This document shows, one piece after another, positions 9,057 through 20,264 of a stretch of 35,933 nt of DNA. Each line of letters starts with the position of its first letter. Position 1 is the first letter of the stretch. Made by a program: the position numbers and the translations under genes. The notes under the pieces were generated by a model, which worked only from the letters and a program-made list of their open reading frames with translations, searched no databases and had not been told where the DNA came from. Origin of the DNA: Sporisorium sorghi (Eukaryota; Basidiomycota; Ustilaginomycetes; Ustilaginales; Ustilaginaceae). Location of the stretch: NCBI GenBank assembly GCA_023212695.1, contig JALCCG010000219.1, forward strand, positions 1-35,933. Reading direction: 5' to 3'.

Positions 9057-10589
9057 ATGCCGGATCTCGTAGGCTCGATCGACGCTGGCACCACCAGCGT
9101 CCGCTTCATGGTGTTTGACGAATTCGCCAAGGTGCAAGCGCTGCACCAGATGGAGTTCAACCAGTACTACCCGCATCCCGGTTGGCACGAGCAGGACGCA
9201 CACGAGATCATCGACTGCGTCTACGAGTGCATCGGCAAGGCGCTCGTCAAGCTCGAGCAAGGCGGTCAGTACAAGAAAACCGACGTCAAGGTCATCGGCG
9301 TCACCAACCAGCGCGAGACCACTGTCGTGTGGGACAAGAACACGGGCAAGGCGCTCACACGCGCCATCGCCTGGCCCGATGCCCGAACCACGCACACCAT
9401 CCGTCAGCTCGAAGCTAAGAGCGACAAGGGCGTCGACGCAGTCAAGGAGGAAACCGGTCTGCCGCTCTCCACCTACTTTGCTTCCGTCAAGCTGCGCTGG
9501 ATGCTCGACAACATCGACGAAGTGCGCAAGGCGCACGACGACAAGCAGATGCTCTTTGGCACCGTCGACAGCTGGATCGTCTACAATCTCACCGACAAGC
9601 AGGTGCACATCACGGATGCGTCGAATGCCTCGCGCACCATGTTCATGGACCTGCGCGCGCAGAAGTGGGACAAGAAGCTGTGCGACTTTTTCGGCATCGA
9701 CATGGCCATCCTGCCCGAGATCAGGAGCTCGTCCGAGGTGTACGGCAAAGTGTCGCACGGTGCGCTCAAGGGCGTCGAGATCGCGGGTATCGTCGGCGAT
9801 CAGATGGCGGCGCTGGTGGGCAACAAGTGCTTCCAGCCCGGCGAGGCGAAGAACACGTACGGCACGGGTGCGTTCCTTCTGTACAACACGGGCGACAAGG
9901 TTGTTTCCAGCAAAAACGGCCTGCTGTCGACGATTGCGTACAAGGCCGGACCCGATGCTCCCGTGCACTATGCGCTGGAGGGCTCGATCGCCGTGGCGGG
10001 ATCGGCGGTCAAGTGGGTGCGCGATAGCCTAGGTCTGATCAAGGAGGCCAGCGAGATCGGCGAGCTGGCGGGCCAGGTCGACGACACGGGCGGCGTCTAC
10101 TTTGTCACCGCGTTCAACGGCCTCTTCTGCCCCTACTGGGACGACACCGCTGCGGGCACCGTCGTCGGCATCACAGCGTACACGGACAAGCGCCACTTCT
10201 GCCGCGCGACGCTCGAGTCGACGTGCTACCAGACCAAGGCGATCCTGGACGCCATGTCCAAGGACTCGGGTGTCGCGCTCAAGGCGCTGCAGGTGGACGG
10301 CGGACTGACAAACTCCGATGTGGCGATGCAGATCCAGGCGGATATCTTGGGGATCAATGTGGAACGGCCCGAGATGCGCGAGAGCACTGCGCTGGGCTCG
10401 GCGCTGCTGGCGGGCTCGGCGGTGGGGCTGTTCGGGTGGGACATTGAGAAGCCCGAGACGCTGAGCAAGGTGAATACGGCGGGCAAGCAGGTGTTTGAGC
10501 CCAAGATTGACGAGGCGAAGCGCGAGAAGCTGCTGCACGGATGGGAGAGGGCGGTGGCAAGGGCCAAGGGGTGGAATGAGAACCCTTGA
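9057..10589 (+). CDS. GUT1: glycerol kinase
   Basis: 510 residues, single exon, stop TGA at 10587-10589. It phosphorylates glycerol with ATP to sn-glycerol 3-phosphate, the entry step of glycerol catabolism and a feed into glycerolipid synthesis. The FGGY-kinase fold is complete: the N-terminal phosphate-binding DAGTTS at residues 9-14, the glycerol-binding NQRET at 84-88, the catalytic Asp in GDQ at about residue 248, the YGTGAFLL loop, and the second FGGY signature around GGLTNSDVAMQIQ near residue 418. Length matches bacterial and eukaryotic enzymes. I start at the ATG in MPDLVGSIDAG because the conserved fold begins right there. An in-frame ATG at 8751 would add 102 low-conservation residues. 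No transmembrane segment is obvious. Confidence 0.96.
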   Translation: MPDLVGSIDAGTTSVRFMVFDEFAKVQALHQMEFNQYYPHPGWHEQDAHEIIDCVYECIGKALVKLEQGGQYKKTDVKVIGVTNQRETTVVWDKNTGKALTRAIAWPDARTTHTIRQLEAKSDKGVDAVKEETGLPLSTYFASVKLRWMLDNIDEVRKAHDDKQMLFGTVDSWIVYNLTDKQVHITDASNASRTMFMDLRAQKWDKKLCDFFGIDMAILPEIRSSSEVYGKVSHGALKGVEIAGIVGDQMAALVGNKCFQPGEAKNTYGTGAFLLYNTGDKVVSSKNGLLSTIAYKAGPDAPVHYALEGSIAVAGSAVKWVRDSLGLIKEASEIGELAGQVDDTGGVYFVTAFNGLFCPYWDDTAAGTVVGITAYTDKRHFCRATLESTCYQTKAILDAMSKDSGVALKALQVDGGLTNSDVAMQIQADILGINVERPEMRESTALGSALLAGSAVGLFGWDIEKPETLSKVNTAGKQVFEPKIDEAKREKLLHGWERAVARAKGWNENP

Positions 10590-11377
10590 TGAGGAGAGGC
10601 AAATCGAAAGAAGAAAGGATAGAACGCGGGACAGAAGGTGTATATCATAAGCAGCTTTGTCGCTATCAGAAGAAGCTAAGTGTAGAACTGGGCCGCTGTG
10701 AATGAAGATACGAGCGCTTTTTCTCGACAGAACGATGCGCAGGAACCCGCTTCTTCGAGTGAAGATTGTTGAGATGCATGTCTCCCGGGTATACACAGGC
10801 GAAAGGAGCTCGGCTGTGATGGATTTCTCGAAGATCAATCACATGTGCAGCTTGGCTGGGCTCGGGTTGGCTTGGCTTGCTGCACGGATCACTCAGCTTT
10901 GCTTCAACAATGCTTCTCGTCACTTCGGAGATCGCATCCGATAGACACTCTGTAGGAAGAGGATCGCCAACGCGGCCTACGCTCCACGGCATAGACGGGC
11001 AACCGCGGGCGGTTGTGGCTGTGGCTTGGTGCTGTTTTTTTTTTTTTTTTTTATTTTTTTTTCTCTTGGGCCGGGCATCTCGGCTTTTTCGTTTTGGCTG
11101 GATTTTTCGACTCGGCCCACCCGACGAAGCTCTATTTCTTGGTGACGCCGCTTAACGTTAGGGTTAGTTGAGATTCTCACCATCATCACCATTCAAAAGG
11201 GGCTCCCATCGCGCGCTCGGATCGTCCCGCCCTTTCGCTTCGTTCAATTCGCTCTCTCTACCACGACCTCGCTGCATCGGCAACTCCTATAGAGCGAACT
11301 GATCACATCGTAGATTGCTCCCATCCGCATCGCACATCCCATTCAAGCCGGCCATCGCTTTCACGCACTGCAACAAC
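10590..11377. other. intergenic region with T-tract and telomere-like string, CIA1 promoter
   Basis: About 790 nt between GUT1 and CIA1. It contains an interrupted T-tract (11035-11062) and, near 11155-11170, an AACGTTAGGGTTAG string. A TTAGGG pair upstream of a gene can bind TRF/Tbf1-type Myb factors in fungi, but one and a half repeats is weak evidence. The last 150 nt are C/T- and CA-rich leader-like sequence. Confidence 0.5.
11035..11062. repeat. interrupted poly(T) tract
   Basis: Eighteen T, one A, then nine T. It lies about 320 nt upstream of the CIA1 start, where a rigid nucleosome-excluding dA:dT tract would be plausible. No flanking target-site duplication was found. Confidence 0.9.
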
Positions 11378-12739
11378 ATGACGACAACAGTGACAGCAAC
11401 AGGCGCCGAGCCAGCACCACCCGCCAAATCGACCGCATCGCTGCATCTGCTCGCCGACCTCGAAGGCCACGCCTCGCGAGCATGGCATCTGGCATGGAAT
11501 CCGCGCATGCCCATCCTCGCCTCGTGCTCTGGCGATAAAGACGTTCGACTGCACGCCTACTCGTTCGTCTCGAAAACCTCCGCGGATGGACCTTGTAGCT
11601 CAGAAAAACCGTCATTCAACCTTCGAGAGGTGATCCCCACCGGCCATCAACGCACCGTCAGGCAGGTGGCGTGGTCGCCGGACGGCAAGATCCTCGCCAC
11701 TGCGTCGTTCGACTCGACGGTAGGCATCTGGGAGAGGATACAGGATATCGACGGCACTTCTGAAGTGGAACACAACACGCCTGGTTCGGGGCCCGTGGTG
11801 CTCAGCAACGGTGGCGCACATGTCGATGAACCCGAATGGGACTGCGTTGGGACACTCGAGGGCCACGAGTCGGAGTGCAAGTCGGTGGCCTTTTCCAACA
11901 CGGGCGGCGTGCTGGCGTCGTGCAGCCGCGACAAGTCGGTGTGGATCTGGGAGGTGCAGCCGGACGCCGAGTTCGAGTGCCTCTCAGTGCTGATGGAGCA
12001 CTCGCAGGACGTCAAGGTGGTTGCGTGGCATCCTACCGAAGAAGTGCTCGCGTCGGCATCGTACGACGACGCGATCAAGCTTTACATCGACGACCCATCG
12101 GACGACTGGTTCTGCTACACGACGCTGACGGGCCACGAATCGACCGTATGGAGTCTCTCGTTTTCGCCGTGCGGCAATTATCTGGCTTCGGCGTCGGATG
12201 ATTTGACAGTGCGCATCTGGCGCCGTCTGGATGCGGACGAGTGCGAGGCGCACGGCGTGAAGCCTGAAGGCAAGATGGCAGGGCGAAGGGGCGACAAGTG
12301 GATCGCGGTGAGCGTGCTCAGGGGACACCACGACCGCACCGTGTACAGTGTCTCGTGGGGCGTGGACAAGACGTCGACACGCAAGGGCAACTTGGGCCGC
12401 ATCGCGAGTGGTGGAGGTGATGGACGTATTTGCGTCTACCAGGTCACCGCTTCGGACGATACCAAGTCACTCGCACCCACGGTCGAGCTCGTTGCCAAGA
12501 TGGAGAGGGCACACGGGAGCGCCGATGTCAACTGCGTCTCGTGGGCGCCCGAGGGTCTGAATGCGAGAGCGGGCGCCACGGCCAAGATCGAGGAGATTTT
12601 GGACGAGGAGGACGAAGAGACACCAAAGGCGGCGGTTTCGCACGAGCTCATGGGTGACATGCTGGCGAGTGCAGGCGACGACGGCAGCGTCAGGGTGTGG
12701 ACGCTGCCTACTTCGCCGTATGCTGCGGCGGACAAGTAG
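11378..12739 (+). CDS. CIA1: cytosolic iron-sulfur assembly WD40 protein CIA1
   Basis: 453 residues, single exon. The first ATG in the open frame is at 11378, ten residues before the repeats start. WD40-type repeats run through the whole protein. Typical units are a GH dipeptide near the start and an SxDxTVxIW-like end, seen for example in GHESECKSVAFSN and SRDKSVWIWEV, and in GHESTVWSLSFSP and SDDLTVRIWRR. The order and spacing fit Cia1/CIAO1, the seven-bladed propeller that docks with Mms19 and Cia2 to hand [4Fe-4S] clusters to cytosolic and nuclear apoproteins. It is longer than the yeast protein (about 330 residues) because of loop insertions, including an acidic EEILDEEDEETPK-type loop near residue 410. 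The assignment over other WD40 proteins is from overall pattern, so it is good but not certain. Confidence 0.88.
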   Translation: MTTTVTATGAEPAPPAKSTASLHLLADLEGHASRAWHLAWNPRMPILASCSGDKDVRLHAYSFVSKTSADGPCSSEKPSFNLREVIPTGHQRTVRQVAWSPDGKILATASFDSTVGIWERIQDIDGTSEVEHNTPGSGPVVLSNGGAHVDEPEWDCVGTLEGHESECKSVAFSNTGGVLASCSRDKSVWIWEVQPDAEFECLSVLMEHSQDVKVVAWHPTEEVLASASYDDAIKLYIDDPSDDWFCYTTLTGHESTVWSLSFSPCGNYLASASDDLTVRIWRRLDADECEAHGVKPEGKMAGRRGDKWIAVSVLRGHHDRTVYSVSWGVDKTSTRKGNLGRIASGGGDGRICVYQVTASDDTKSLAPTVELVAKMERAHGSADVNCVSWAPEGLNARAGATAKIEEILDEEDEETPKAAVSHELMGDMLASAGDDGSVRVWTLPTSPYAAADK

Positions 12740-13074
12740 GCGCGGATGAAATGAGAAGCTATTCGAGCCTCGGTTGATCGCCCTTCCCGTCTCGTTCAGG
12801 GTGATCTCCCAAGAATTTTTTTTAAAGTCATCACAGCCCTTCCTCTGACGTGGTCTCTATAATCACATTGCGTTGTGTCACAGTGCTCTTTTGATGGAAA
12901 GACGATGTGATCGTGGTTGTAAAACGGGCAACGTAAGGTTTGAGGGGTTGTCATGCTGCGGCTGATCCGACAAGAAAAAAAAGTGGTGCGTGCGTTTGGT
13001 TGTCTGATCTCCCGATCTTGACTGAGAAAGGCGCCACAAGCGAAACACGAAATTGAGACGCGGAGGTAAGGCAG

Positions 13075-13153
13075 AGAGAGAGAGAGAGAGCGAATATCCG
13101 AAAATCAGAGAAAAGAGCGCGCCAGGCGGCTGCTGCTTCTGCTGCTCTCACTG
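13075..13153 (+). repeat. left copy of 79-nt duplication flanking the gap
   Basis: It consists of (AG)8 followed by 63 nt beginning CGAATATCCG and ending CTCACTG, directly before the Ns. The same 79 nt recur at 13252-13330. The AG run on the left is one unit longer (from 13073). Confidence 0.95.
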
Positions 13154-13251
13154 NNNNNNNNNNNNNNNNNNNNNNNNNNNNNNNNNNNNNNNNNNNNNNN
13201 NNNNNNNNNNNNNNNNNNNNNNNNNNNNNNNNNNNNNNNNNNNNNNNNNNN
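13154..13251. other. assembly gap (98 N)
   Basis: A run of 98 undetermined bases. Identical sequence abuts both sides, so this probably joins two overlapping contig ends rather than marking 98 missing bases. No coding frame needs to cross it. Confidence 0.97.
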
Positions 13252-13330
13252 AGAGAGAGAGAGAGAGCGAATATCCGAAAATCAGAGAAAAGAGCGCGCC
13301 AGGCGGCTGCTGCTTCTGCTGCTCTCACTG
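13252..13330 (+). repeat. right copy of 79-nt duplication flanking the gap
   Basis: Identical by eye to 13075-13153 over all 79 nt, starting immediately after the last N. It continues into unique sequence from 13331. Confidence 0.95.
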
Positions 13331-13782
13331 CTGCACGGTCGGTCACTCAGTCGGTCGCTCAGCTCAGAGAGAGACGCCAACACGAGAGAGCAGACAAGGC
13401 GAGGCAGCGCAACACTCTCAGACTCACAAACTCAGCTTCGTCCTTCTTCCGTTTCTCATCGCATCATCCTTTCCTTCTTCATCCATCTTATCCTCCATCC
13501 CTCGCTCTCTCACTCTACATCCAACGACACCGCCATCTACGCCAATTCCCTCGACACACTCGTTCCAAACGCGATCTCTTCACGCCCAAAAACTCAGCAC
13601 GTCTCGTCAAACATACACTGTAAAATCACATCGCATCGTGTTGATATGCACGTCAGTCACTCGTCGACTCGCACTTGCCAAGCATCGCGCTGAAAGACAC
13701 TCAGACCGTGTCGATTAAGTTCTTGCAGTCTCCTCTTTTCCCCCACACATTTGCACCACCCACCGCGTTCTCATCCGTTTAA

Positions 13783-16700
13783 ATGTCTGGTGGTCCGCAG
13801 CACCCTTTTCACACTCAGAGCAACCAGCACAACTACGTCTATCCTCCCTTTTCATCAGCGCCCAGCCAGTCTCCGCCTCCATACGGACACAACCTCCAGC
13901 AACCGGGCGCGTATCCGCAGCAGCATCACGGCAACTTCTTCCCTGCGTCGGACGCCGCCAGCTATCACGGTGCTGCTCACAATCAGCAACCAACTTCGTC
14001 CGGCCAGTTTGAATCGAACCAGTTCACATATCCCACCGCGTCTGCCGCTTCCACTGGTAACCTACTTGCCCCCGATTTCGACGTCAACGGAGCCGGCTTC
14101 CAAGGTCATTCTTCCGCTTCTCCTTATCACCTCCATCAGGGTCACTGGAATCATCCACAAGCTGCCAACAGCCCTTTCCAATCGCACTCGCCTCAGCCTG
14201 TCCCGCAGCACGCATACGCAAACTTTCCTCCCGCCTCGCACGAGCACTTCCAGCATCAGCAGCAGCATCATCATCATCAGCTACCCTCATTCGCGCCTTC
14301 AGCTGAGCACGAATCCATAGCGCAGCCTTTGAAGCAAGAAGCGGCCGAACTCGAATCCATCTCGACTCCTCCGCTTCCCCCCATCGATTCCACCGCCTTC
14401 TCGCCGCAGAAGCCAGCTTTCCGCATCAAGATCAAACGCACCTACAAGACGCAAGAATCCAGCTCTGGCGGACAACAAGCCCAAGCTCAGCTCCAGATCG
14501 ATCCCTCCGCCGTCACTTCCAGCGACATGCCAGCAAGAAGACCCACAAGGAGCGCTGCCACCGCAGCCTCGGCCAACATCCACAACTCTTACTCCGACAG
14601 CCCCGGAAATCGCTCTCTTCGCGCCCGCCAAGTCAAGCAGCAACCAGGTAGCGAAGAGGACTACGAAGAAGTAAGTCCCAAACGACAAAAAACACACGAC
14701 GACGTTGACGACGACGATGGCGAGGAGATGGAGGGGGAGGAGGAGGATGATCACGACGAATATGACGAGCAGCAGCAATTGGAACCAGAGCAGCCAGGTA
14801 GGAGATTGCGCGAACGCTCCCGTCAGCCAGCGGCAGCGCAGCAGATCCCGAAGATCACGTTGAAAAACAAGGACAAGGGCAAGGACAAGGGCAAGCAGAA
14901 AGCAGCTCCTCCTCGCAGCAATAGCAGCAGAGCTAGCAGCAGCGCCAGTGCAAACGCCAGTGCGAATGCCAGGGCCCAACCGCAGTCGAGGAGAGGCTCG
15001 TCCAAACCCGAATTGGAACCCACGCGCCGTAGTACGAGACTCTCTCGCGATTCGCAACCTCCTTCGTTTCAGGATCCAAGCCTTCTACTGCCGCCGCCCC
15101 CGTCGCAGAAGAAAACACGATCCTTCGAAGTCATGTCAGAACAGCAGAGACGTCAACTGGTAAGCTCATGTTCGGGGTTCGGAGAGTCAGGTCAGCTCGA
15201 CATTTGCGCAAAGATCGGGTCAGGAGGAGGAGAGGCGACAAGGCAGTGTCGTGATCGTCTGCCGCAACGTTTGAGGTGTCTGAGCGGCGCGAGCATGGTG
15301 GTGCTCGTGCTCTCAGCCCTCCCAAGTCGTACTGACCAGGTCTCGTCGGACCGTTCATCTTGATACGCCGCAGAGCCATTACTGACATTTTTGCTTCCTT
15401 CTCCATCCCTTTTCTGTTTCATTGCAGGACGCCGACGAGCATGACGATGACGATGAGGACGCTGATGCCGAGGAGGATGCCGACGGCGAGCACGACACTC
15501 ATGTCAAGCAAGAAGCTGTACATGACGACGACGAGGAACCAGAACCCGTCCTTTCCAAAAGCCGCTCCGGCCGCATTCGTCGCACCAGAGTCTCCAACAT
15601 GGCCGAATCCGAGGCGTCCGATGCCGAGGACGACGACGACGAAGCAGGTCCACGTCGCTCGTCTCGCCGTCTCAAGACCAACGCGCTTGACGGCTTTGTC
15701 GCCAGCGACAACGAAGGGGAAGAGGACGACGAGGGCGAGTATGGCGCTAAACGCCCCACCCGCTCCTCTGGACGCCTCACTCGCGGCAGCTCCAGTAACC
15801 GTCTCGCCGAGATGGCTGCTAAGAAGCGCGCCGCCAACGGACGCGGTCGACCGCCCAAGCGCAAACCCAAGGACGACGAGTACGAGCTCGAAGGCGAAGA
15901 AACCCCCGAAGAGGAACACATCTCGGGAGCCGAGGATGATCCGCTCGACATTCACAGCGACGAGCCCGAGGGCAGCCAGGGCAAGTCGTACTCGCTGCGT
16001 CAACGCAAGAAGGTCAACTACTCGCTCGTCCCGCCTCCAGCCTCGCCGCCGAGAGACGGTTTCGGACGCACCATCCGCAACAGTCGTGGCCGTGGCGCCA
16101 ATGGCTCCTACGATCTCGACCCTGCCGGCAGCGGTACGGCTTCAGGTGGCGCTGGCGGCATTGGCCTTCCCATGCCTTTCCCCGGTCGCGGCAAGAAGGG
16201 CAAGGAAGGCTGGGACGCCTTGCCTTCGTCCATGAGCGGCAAGGACTATGCACGCATATTTGGCGACCCCATCGACAGTTCCGACGACGAGTTGCAGAAT
16301 AATGCCTTCCGCAAGCCAGGTGCACCCGCTCCTCTTGGCGGTGGTGCTGTGGGCGGTCTGTTGGGCGCAGGTGGCGCTGGAGGCGCAGGTGCACCTCCAG
16401 GCGGCTTGACCGGCTCCGGCGGCACCGACAGCTTTGGACGCATCAAGAAGAGCGGCGATCCTCTCGCCGATGTCGACCCTCTCGGCGTCGACATGAACAT
16501 CGACTTCGACAGCGTCGGTGGTCTCGATGGCCACATCCAACAGCTCAAGGAGATGGTCATGCTGCCCTTGCTCTACCCAGAAGTCTTCCAACGCTTCAAG
16601 GTGACGCCGCCGCGTGGTGTGCTCTTCCACGGACCACCGGGTACCGGTAAGACGCTCGTTGCGCGTGCGCTTGCTGCGAGCTGCAGCACCGAGGGTCAGC

Positions 16701-18679
16701 AGGTCAGCTTCTTCATGCGCAAAGGTGCCGATTGTCTGTCGAAATGGGTCGGTGAGGCAGAAAGGCAGCTGCGTCTCTTGTTCGAGGAAGCCAGAAACTC
16801 GCAGCCGAGTATCATCTTTTTCGACGAGATTGACGGTCTTGCACCCGTGCGCTCGAGCAAGCAGGATCAGATTCACGCCAGTATCGTCAGCACCATGCTT
16901 GCCCTCATGGACGGCATGGATGGACGAGGTCAAGTCGTCGTCATCGGAGCTACCAACCGACCCGACAGCGTCGACCCAGCGCTTCGTCGACCTGGTCGAT
17001 TCGACCGAGAATTCTACTTCCCGCTGCCGTCGCTCGAGGCGCGCAAGAGCATCATCAACATCCACACCAGAAAGTGGGAGCCTCCGCTCGACGACGATTT
17101 CAAGGCGAGGTTGGCCGAGGTCACCAAGGGGTACGGAGGTGCCGACCTGCGCGCGCTCTGCACCGAGGCTGCGCTCAACGCGATCCAAAGGCGATACCCG
17201 CAGATCTACTCGACCACGGACCGTCTGCTTCTCGATCCGGCTTCGATTCAGGTGGACGCCAAGGACTTTATGATGTCGGTCAACAAGATCGTACCATCGT
17301 CTGCGCGAGCAAGCGCATCGGCTGCTGCGCCCTTGCCGGAGCGTCTCGCACCCTTGTTGCGATCTGTGGTCGAGGATGCCATTGGTGTGCTCGACAGGAT
17401 CCTCCCGCCCGTGTCCAAGCGAAACCCACTGGAAGAAGCGCTTTGGGAGGACGACGTGTTTGCTCCCAAGGGCCTCACGTCTGGCCTCTCGGCAGCCGAC
17501 AAGCTTGGCGGCGACCGCGGGTTCGGTCGTGAGATGCTCTTGCAGTCGTTCGAAGCGCAGCGTGTCTACCGCCCGCGAATGCTTGTTCATGGTGATGCTG
17601 GCATGGGCCAAGGCGCTGTTGGTGCTGCGCTCTTGCAGCATCTCGAAGGCTACCACGTTCAGTCGCTCGACATTGGCACTTTGCTCGGCGACAGCGCACG
17701 CACACCCGAGGCCGCCATTATCCAGCTCTTCGTCGAAGCTAAGCGACACAAGCCGAGTGTGCTTTACATTCCAGGGCTTGTCCACTGGTCGCATTCGGTC
17801 TCGGAGAGCGTCAAGACAACGTTCAAGGCGCTCCTTGACGGGTTGACAGATGCGGACCCCGTTATGCTCCTCGGCATCGCAGAAGCGTCTCTGGACGAGC
17901 TCGACGACGAAGTGCACTCGTGGTTTAACTTCCTTGAAGACGATGTCGTCGAGATCCCGCGACCCAATGAGGCGAGTCGACGCGATTTCTTCAAGGAGAT
18001 CTTTGATCACATCATTCGCCCTCCCACCGAGTTCCCCGATGCTCTCCCTCGACGCAAAAGGGTGCTGGAAGAGTTGCCAAAGGCACCGCCTCGCCCTCCG
18101 CGCAAGCTCACGCAGGCCGAGCTGCAGCAGCAGGCGGACAACGACGCCAAGCTGCTCGAACATCTCAAGTTCCGCCTGGGGCCCGTTCTCGCCGAGCTCA
18201 GGAAAAAGTTCAAGAAGTTCACTCGTGACGTCTGGGACGAGTACAACCTGAAAGAGCTCACGCAGACGTTCGACTGGAAGCGCGAGAAGGGCAAGATCAC
18301 CATCGAGCTGCGGTACTACGAGCCGCGCCAGCCAGTGGAGGCGGCCAACGACGAGACGGACGATGTGAATACGATGCTCGAGACCGAGGCGGACATCGCG
18401 GCCAAGCGTGGCATCACTGCAGCCCAATTCATGGGTCCTCCAGCGGCTACCATCACCGAGTTCGAGGCGGAACAGAACGGCGGCGAAGGTGCCGATGCTG
18501 AGGCTGCGGCGGCGGCGGGTGAGGGCGGCGATGTGTCGATGACCAACGGTGATGCAGTCGCAGCTGCCAACGGCGCTGCCGTCAATGGAGTTGCCAATGG
18601 TGTTGCTGATGCAGCAGCTCCTGAAGGTGAAAGCCTTGGCGAGAGTACCATTCCGCCCGCGTCTTCTCAGGTCAACGGC

Positions 18680-18713
<34 letters not shown>

Positions 18714-19831
18714 CCAGCGCGGATCCAGCATTTGCCGTCGCTACAGCCCCCGCTTCCGCCCCCGATGCTGTTGATCCTTCCACTACTCCGGCTCTCGCAG
18801 ACACGTCCATCGCCTCTGCGTTCAATGCCGCGAACGGCCACGGCAACGGCATCGCCGCCGACGACCCGGACTACCGCAAGCGCACGATGCCCATCTGGAC
18901 CACCAACCTCGAAAAGATGCAGAAACGCCTCTACTACAACGGCTACCTTTCGTGCTCGGCTTTCATGGAGGACATCCAGAAGATTGTCGAAAACGCCGAG
19001 GAAGCCGCCGAGGTGGACCAGGATCGCGTGTTCAGGGCGCACCAGATGCGCAACTTGGCCATCGTGCTGATGGATCAGTACATCGATGCTGGGTTCCGCG
19101 AAGAGTGCGATCGCATGGCGCTGCGACAGATGGCAAGGGAGCAGGAGGCTCGAGAGGCGACCGAGAAGGCCAAGCAGAGTGCAGAAGAGGCGGCGGCCAA
19201 GAAGGCCGAGGGTGCCAAGGGCGAGAGGGCGAGTGCTAGGATTGCGGGCAAGGAGCCAGAGTTGGCGAGCGGATTGAGCAGCAACAAGAGGCAGCGAAGC
19301 GTCAGTGCTCAAGTGAATCCAGCTGAGGCTGAAGCTGGCAAAGCTGCTGCTGCCGAGCCTTCGGATGCGATGGTGGTAGATGCCCCTGCTGGCGAAAAAG
19401 AGGCGCGAAAACGGGCTCGTCTCGAATCGCCTTCGCTCAACAACAACGACACCGCCGCCGTCAGCGCTGACGCGACCGAGACGCACGCCACCAGCACTGC
19501 AGGCGCTGCTGCTGCCCCTGCTGCTCCCGTTGCCCAGGCCGAAGCTCCCGCGGCCCAAGTCGAAGTCGAACAAGCACCCGAACACCCACCGCTGCAATAC
19601 ACGACAGCGTCGTACGAAAACCTCAAGACGTACATTGTCACGTCTTCGTCAAGCTACAACATCGATCAGCTGTCGCGTCTGCGCGCAGCATGCTTCAATG
19701 CGATCTGGGCGCACCGCAGCGATTGGGACCGCGACGAGCTGATTGGCAAGCTGATCGAGATCGCCAAGCGCTCGGAGGATGCGGTCAGGCGCGAGATGGG
19801 CAAGCGGGCGACAAGGGTGATTGGGATGTGA
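13783..19831 (+). CDS. YTA7: YTA7/ATAD2-type AAA-ATPase with bromodomain
   Basis: Two exons, 13783-15159 and 15428-19831, joined in phase across a 268-nt intron (GTAAGC to TTGCAG, branch TTACTGAC near 15378), giving 1926 residues. The N-terminal 800 residues are disordered: first Gln/His/Pro-rich, then several Asp/Glu blocks alternating with basic RRSSRRLK-type segments that could contact histones. AAA1 is intact, with Walker A GPPGTGKT at about 861-868, Walker B IIFFDEID at 921-928, GATNRPD sensor 1 at 966-972 and an RRPGRFDRE arginine-finger region. AAA2 is degenerate, with GDAGMGQGA in place of Walker A near 1181. A bromodomain-like region runs from about 1375 to 1690, split by a low-complexity insertion of about 140 residues. 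A conserved C-terminal helical segment ends the protein. The family (yeast Yta7, S. pombe Abo1, human ATAD2) is a hexameric histone H3-H4 chaperone acting on nucleosome density. Yeast Yta7 has about 1380 residues, so this copy is long. Confidence 0.94.
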
Positions 19832-20264
19832 AGAGTGATGCGGGTTTGGAAATTCTAGAGTGTTTCGTTGTTTGTTCGAGGAGTGTGCGAAGGGTGCGTG
19901 AAGAGAGGCTTTGAGGTGGTCGTATGTGCGAGCTTGCTGAGAGGACGTCTCTCAAGTGTTGAATGAGCTCGAGTTGGAGAGATCGGGTTGTGAGTCCATC
20001 ATGCTCACGGGCGATGGTCCTGCTCTCCTCAAAGCTGCTCTTCCTCGCGCGCCTGGTGGGTCGAACTCAGACTCGCTTGCCGTCAATCGCAGCTGTCTCA
20101 CAGATTCGAATCACAGTCATACTCGCACGAAATTCACACCAACTTGCACCGTAGACGTTCGATGTTCCCATTGCAGTAAGCATACAAAACCCATAACGAA
20201 CCAAATAGAAAGGAAGAAGAGGTATCAAATCCTTCTCGGGCGGCCATGACGGCAGTGGTGGGTA
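19832..20264. other. convergent 3' intergenic region
   Basis: About 430 nt between the converging YTA7 and RhoGAP genes. It holds a 10-bp palindrome GATTCGAATC near 20103-20112. No gene or RNA is supported. Confidence 0.5.

Larger units (their letters stand above)
12740..13782. other. intergenic region containing an assembly gap, YTA7 promoter and leader
   Basis: About 1 kb between CIA1 and the AAA-ATPase gene. It contains an (AG)n run, the N gap at 13154-13251 and a duplicated 79-nt flank. From 13420 to 13782 the plus strand is strongly C/T- and CA-rich, as expected for the 5' leader of the downstream gene. No gene is supported. Confidence 0.55.

Noticed and set aside
9115..10032. Alternative 305-codon plus-strand frame inside glycerol kinase
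   Set aside because: Arg/Ser/Thr-rich frame-shifted reading of GUT1. The FGGY kinase motifs are all in the annotated frame.
13053..13718. Open frame running through the N gap
   Set aside because: It only appears open because undetermined bases carry no stops, and its flanks are an (AG)n repeat and pyrimidine-rich leader sequence.
16142..19597. Antisense open frame of 1151 codons across the YTA7-like gene
   Set aside because: It mirrors a GC-rich, Asp/Glu/Ala/Gly-rich coding strand whose codon pattern suppresses stops on the opposite strand. The protein has no domain features, while the sense strand has Walker motifs and a bromodomain.
20096..20120. B-box-like string of a tRNA or SINE
   Set aside because: CAGATTCGAATCACAG resembles a B box by chance. 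No A box, T-arm pairing or terminator accompanies it.
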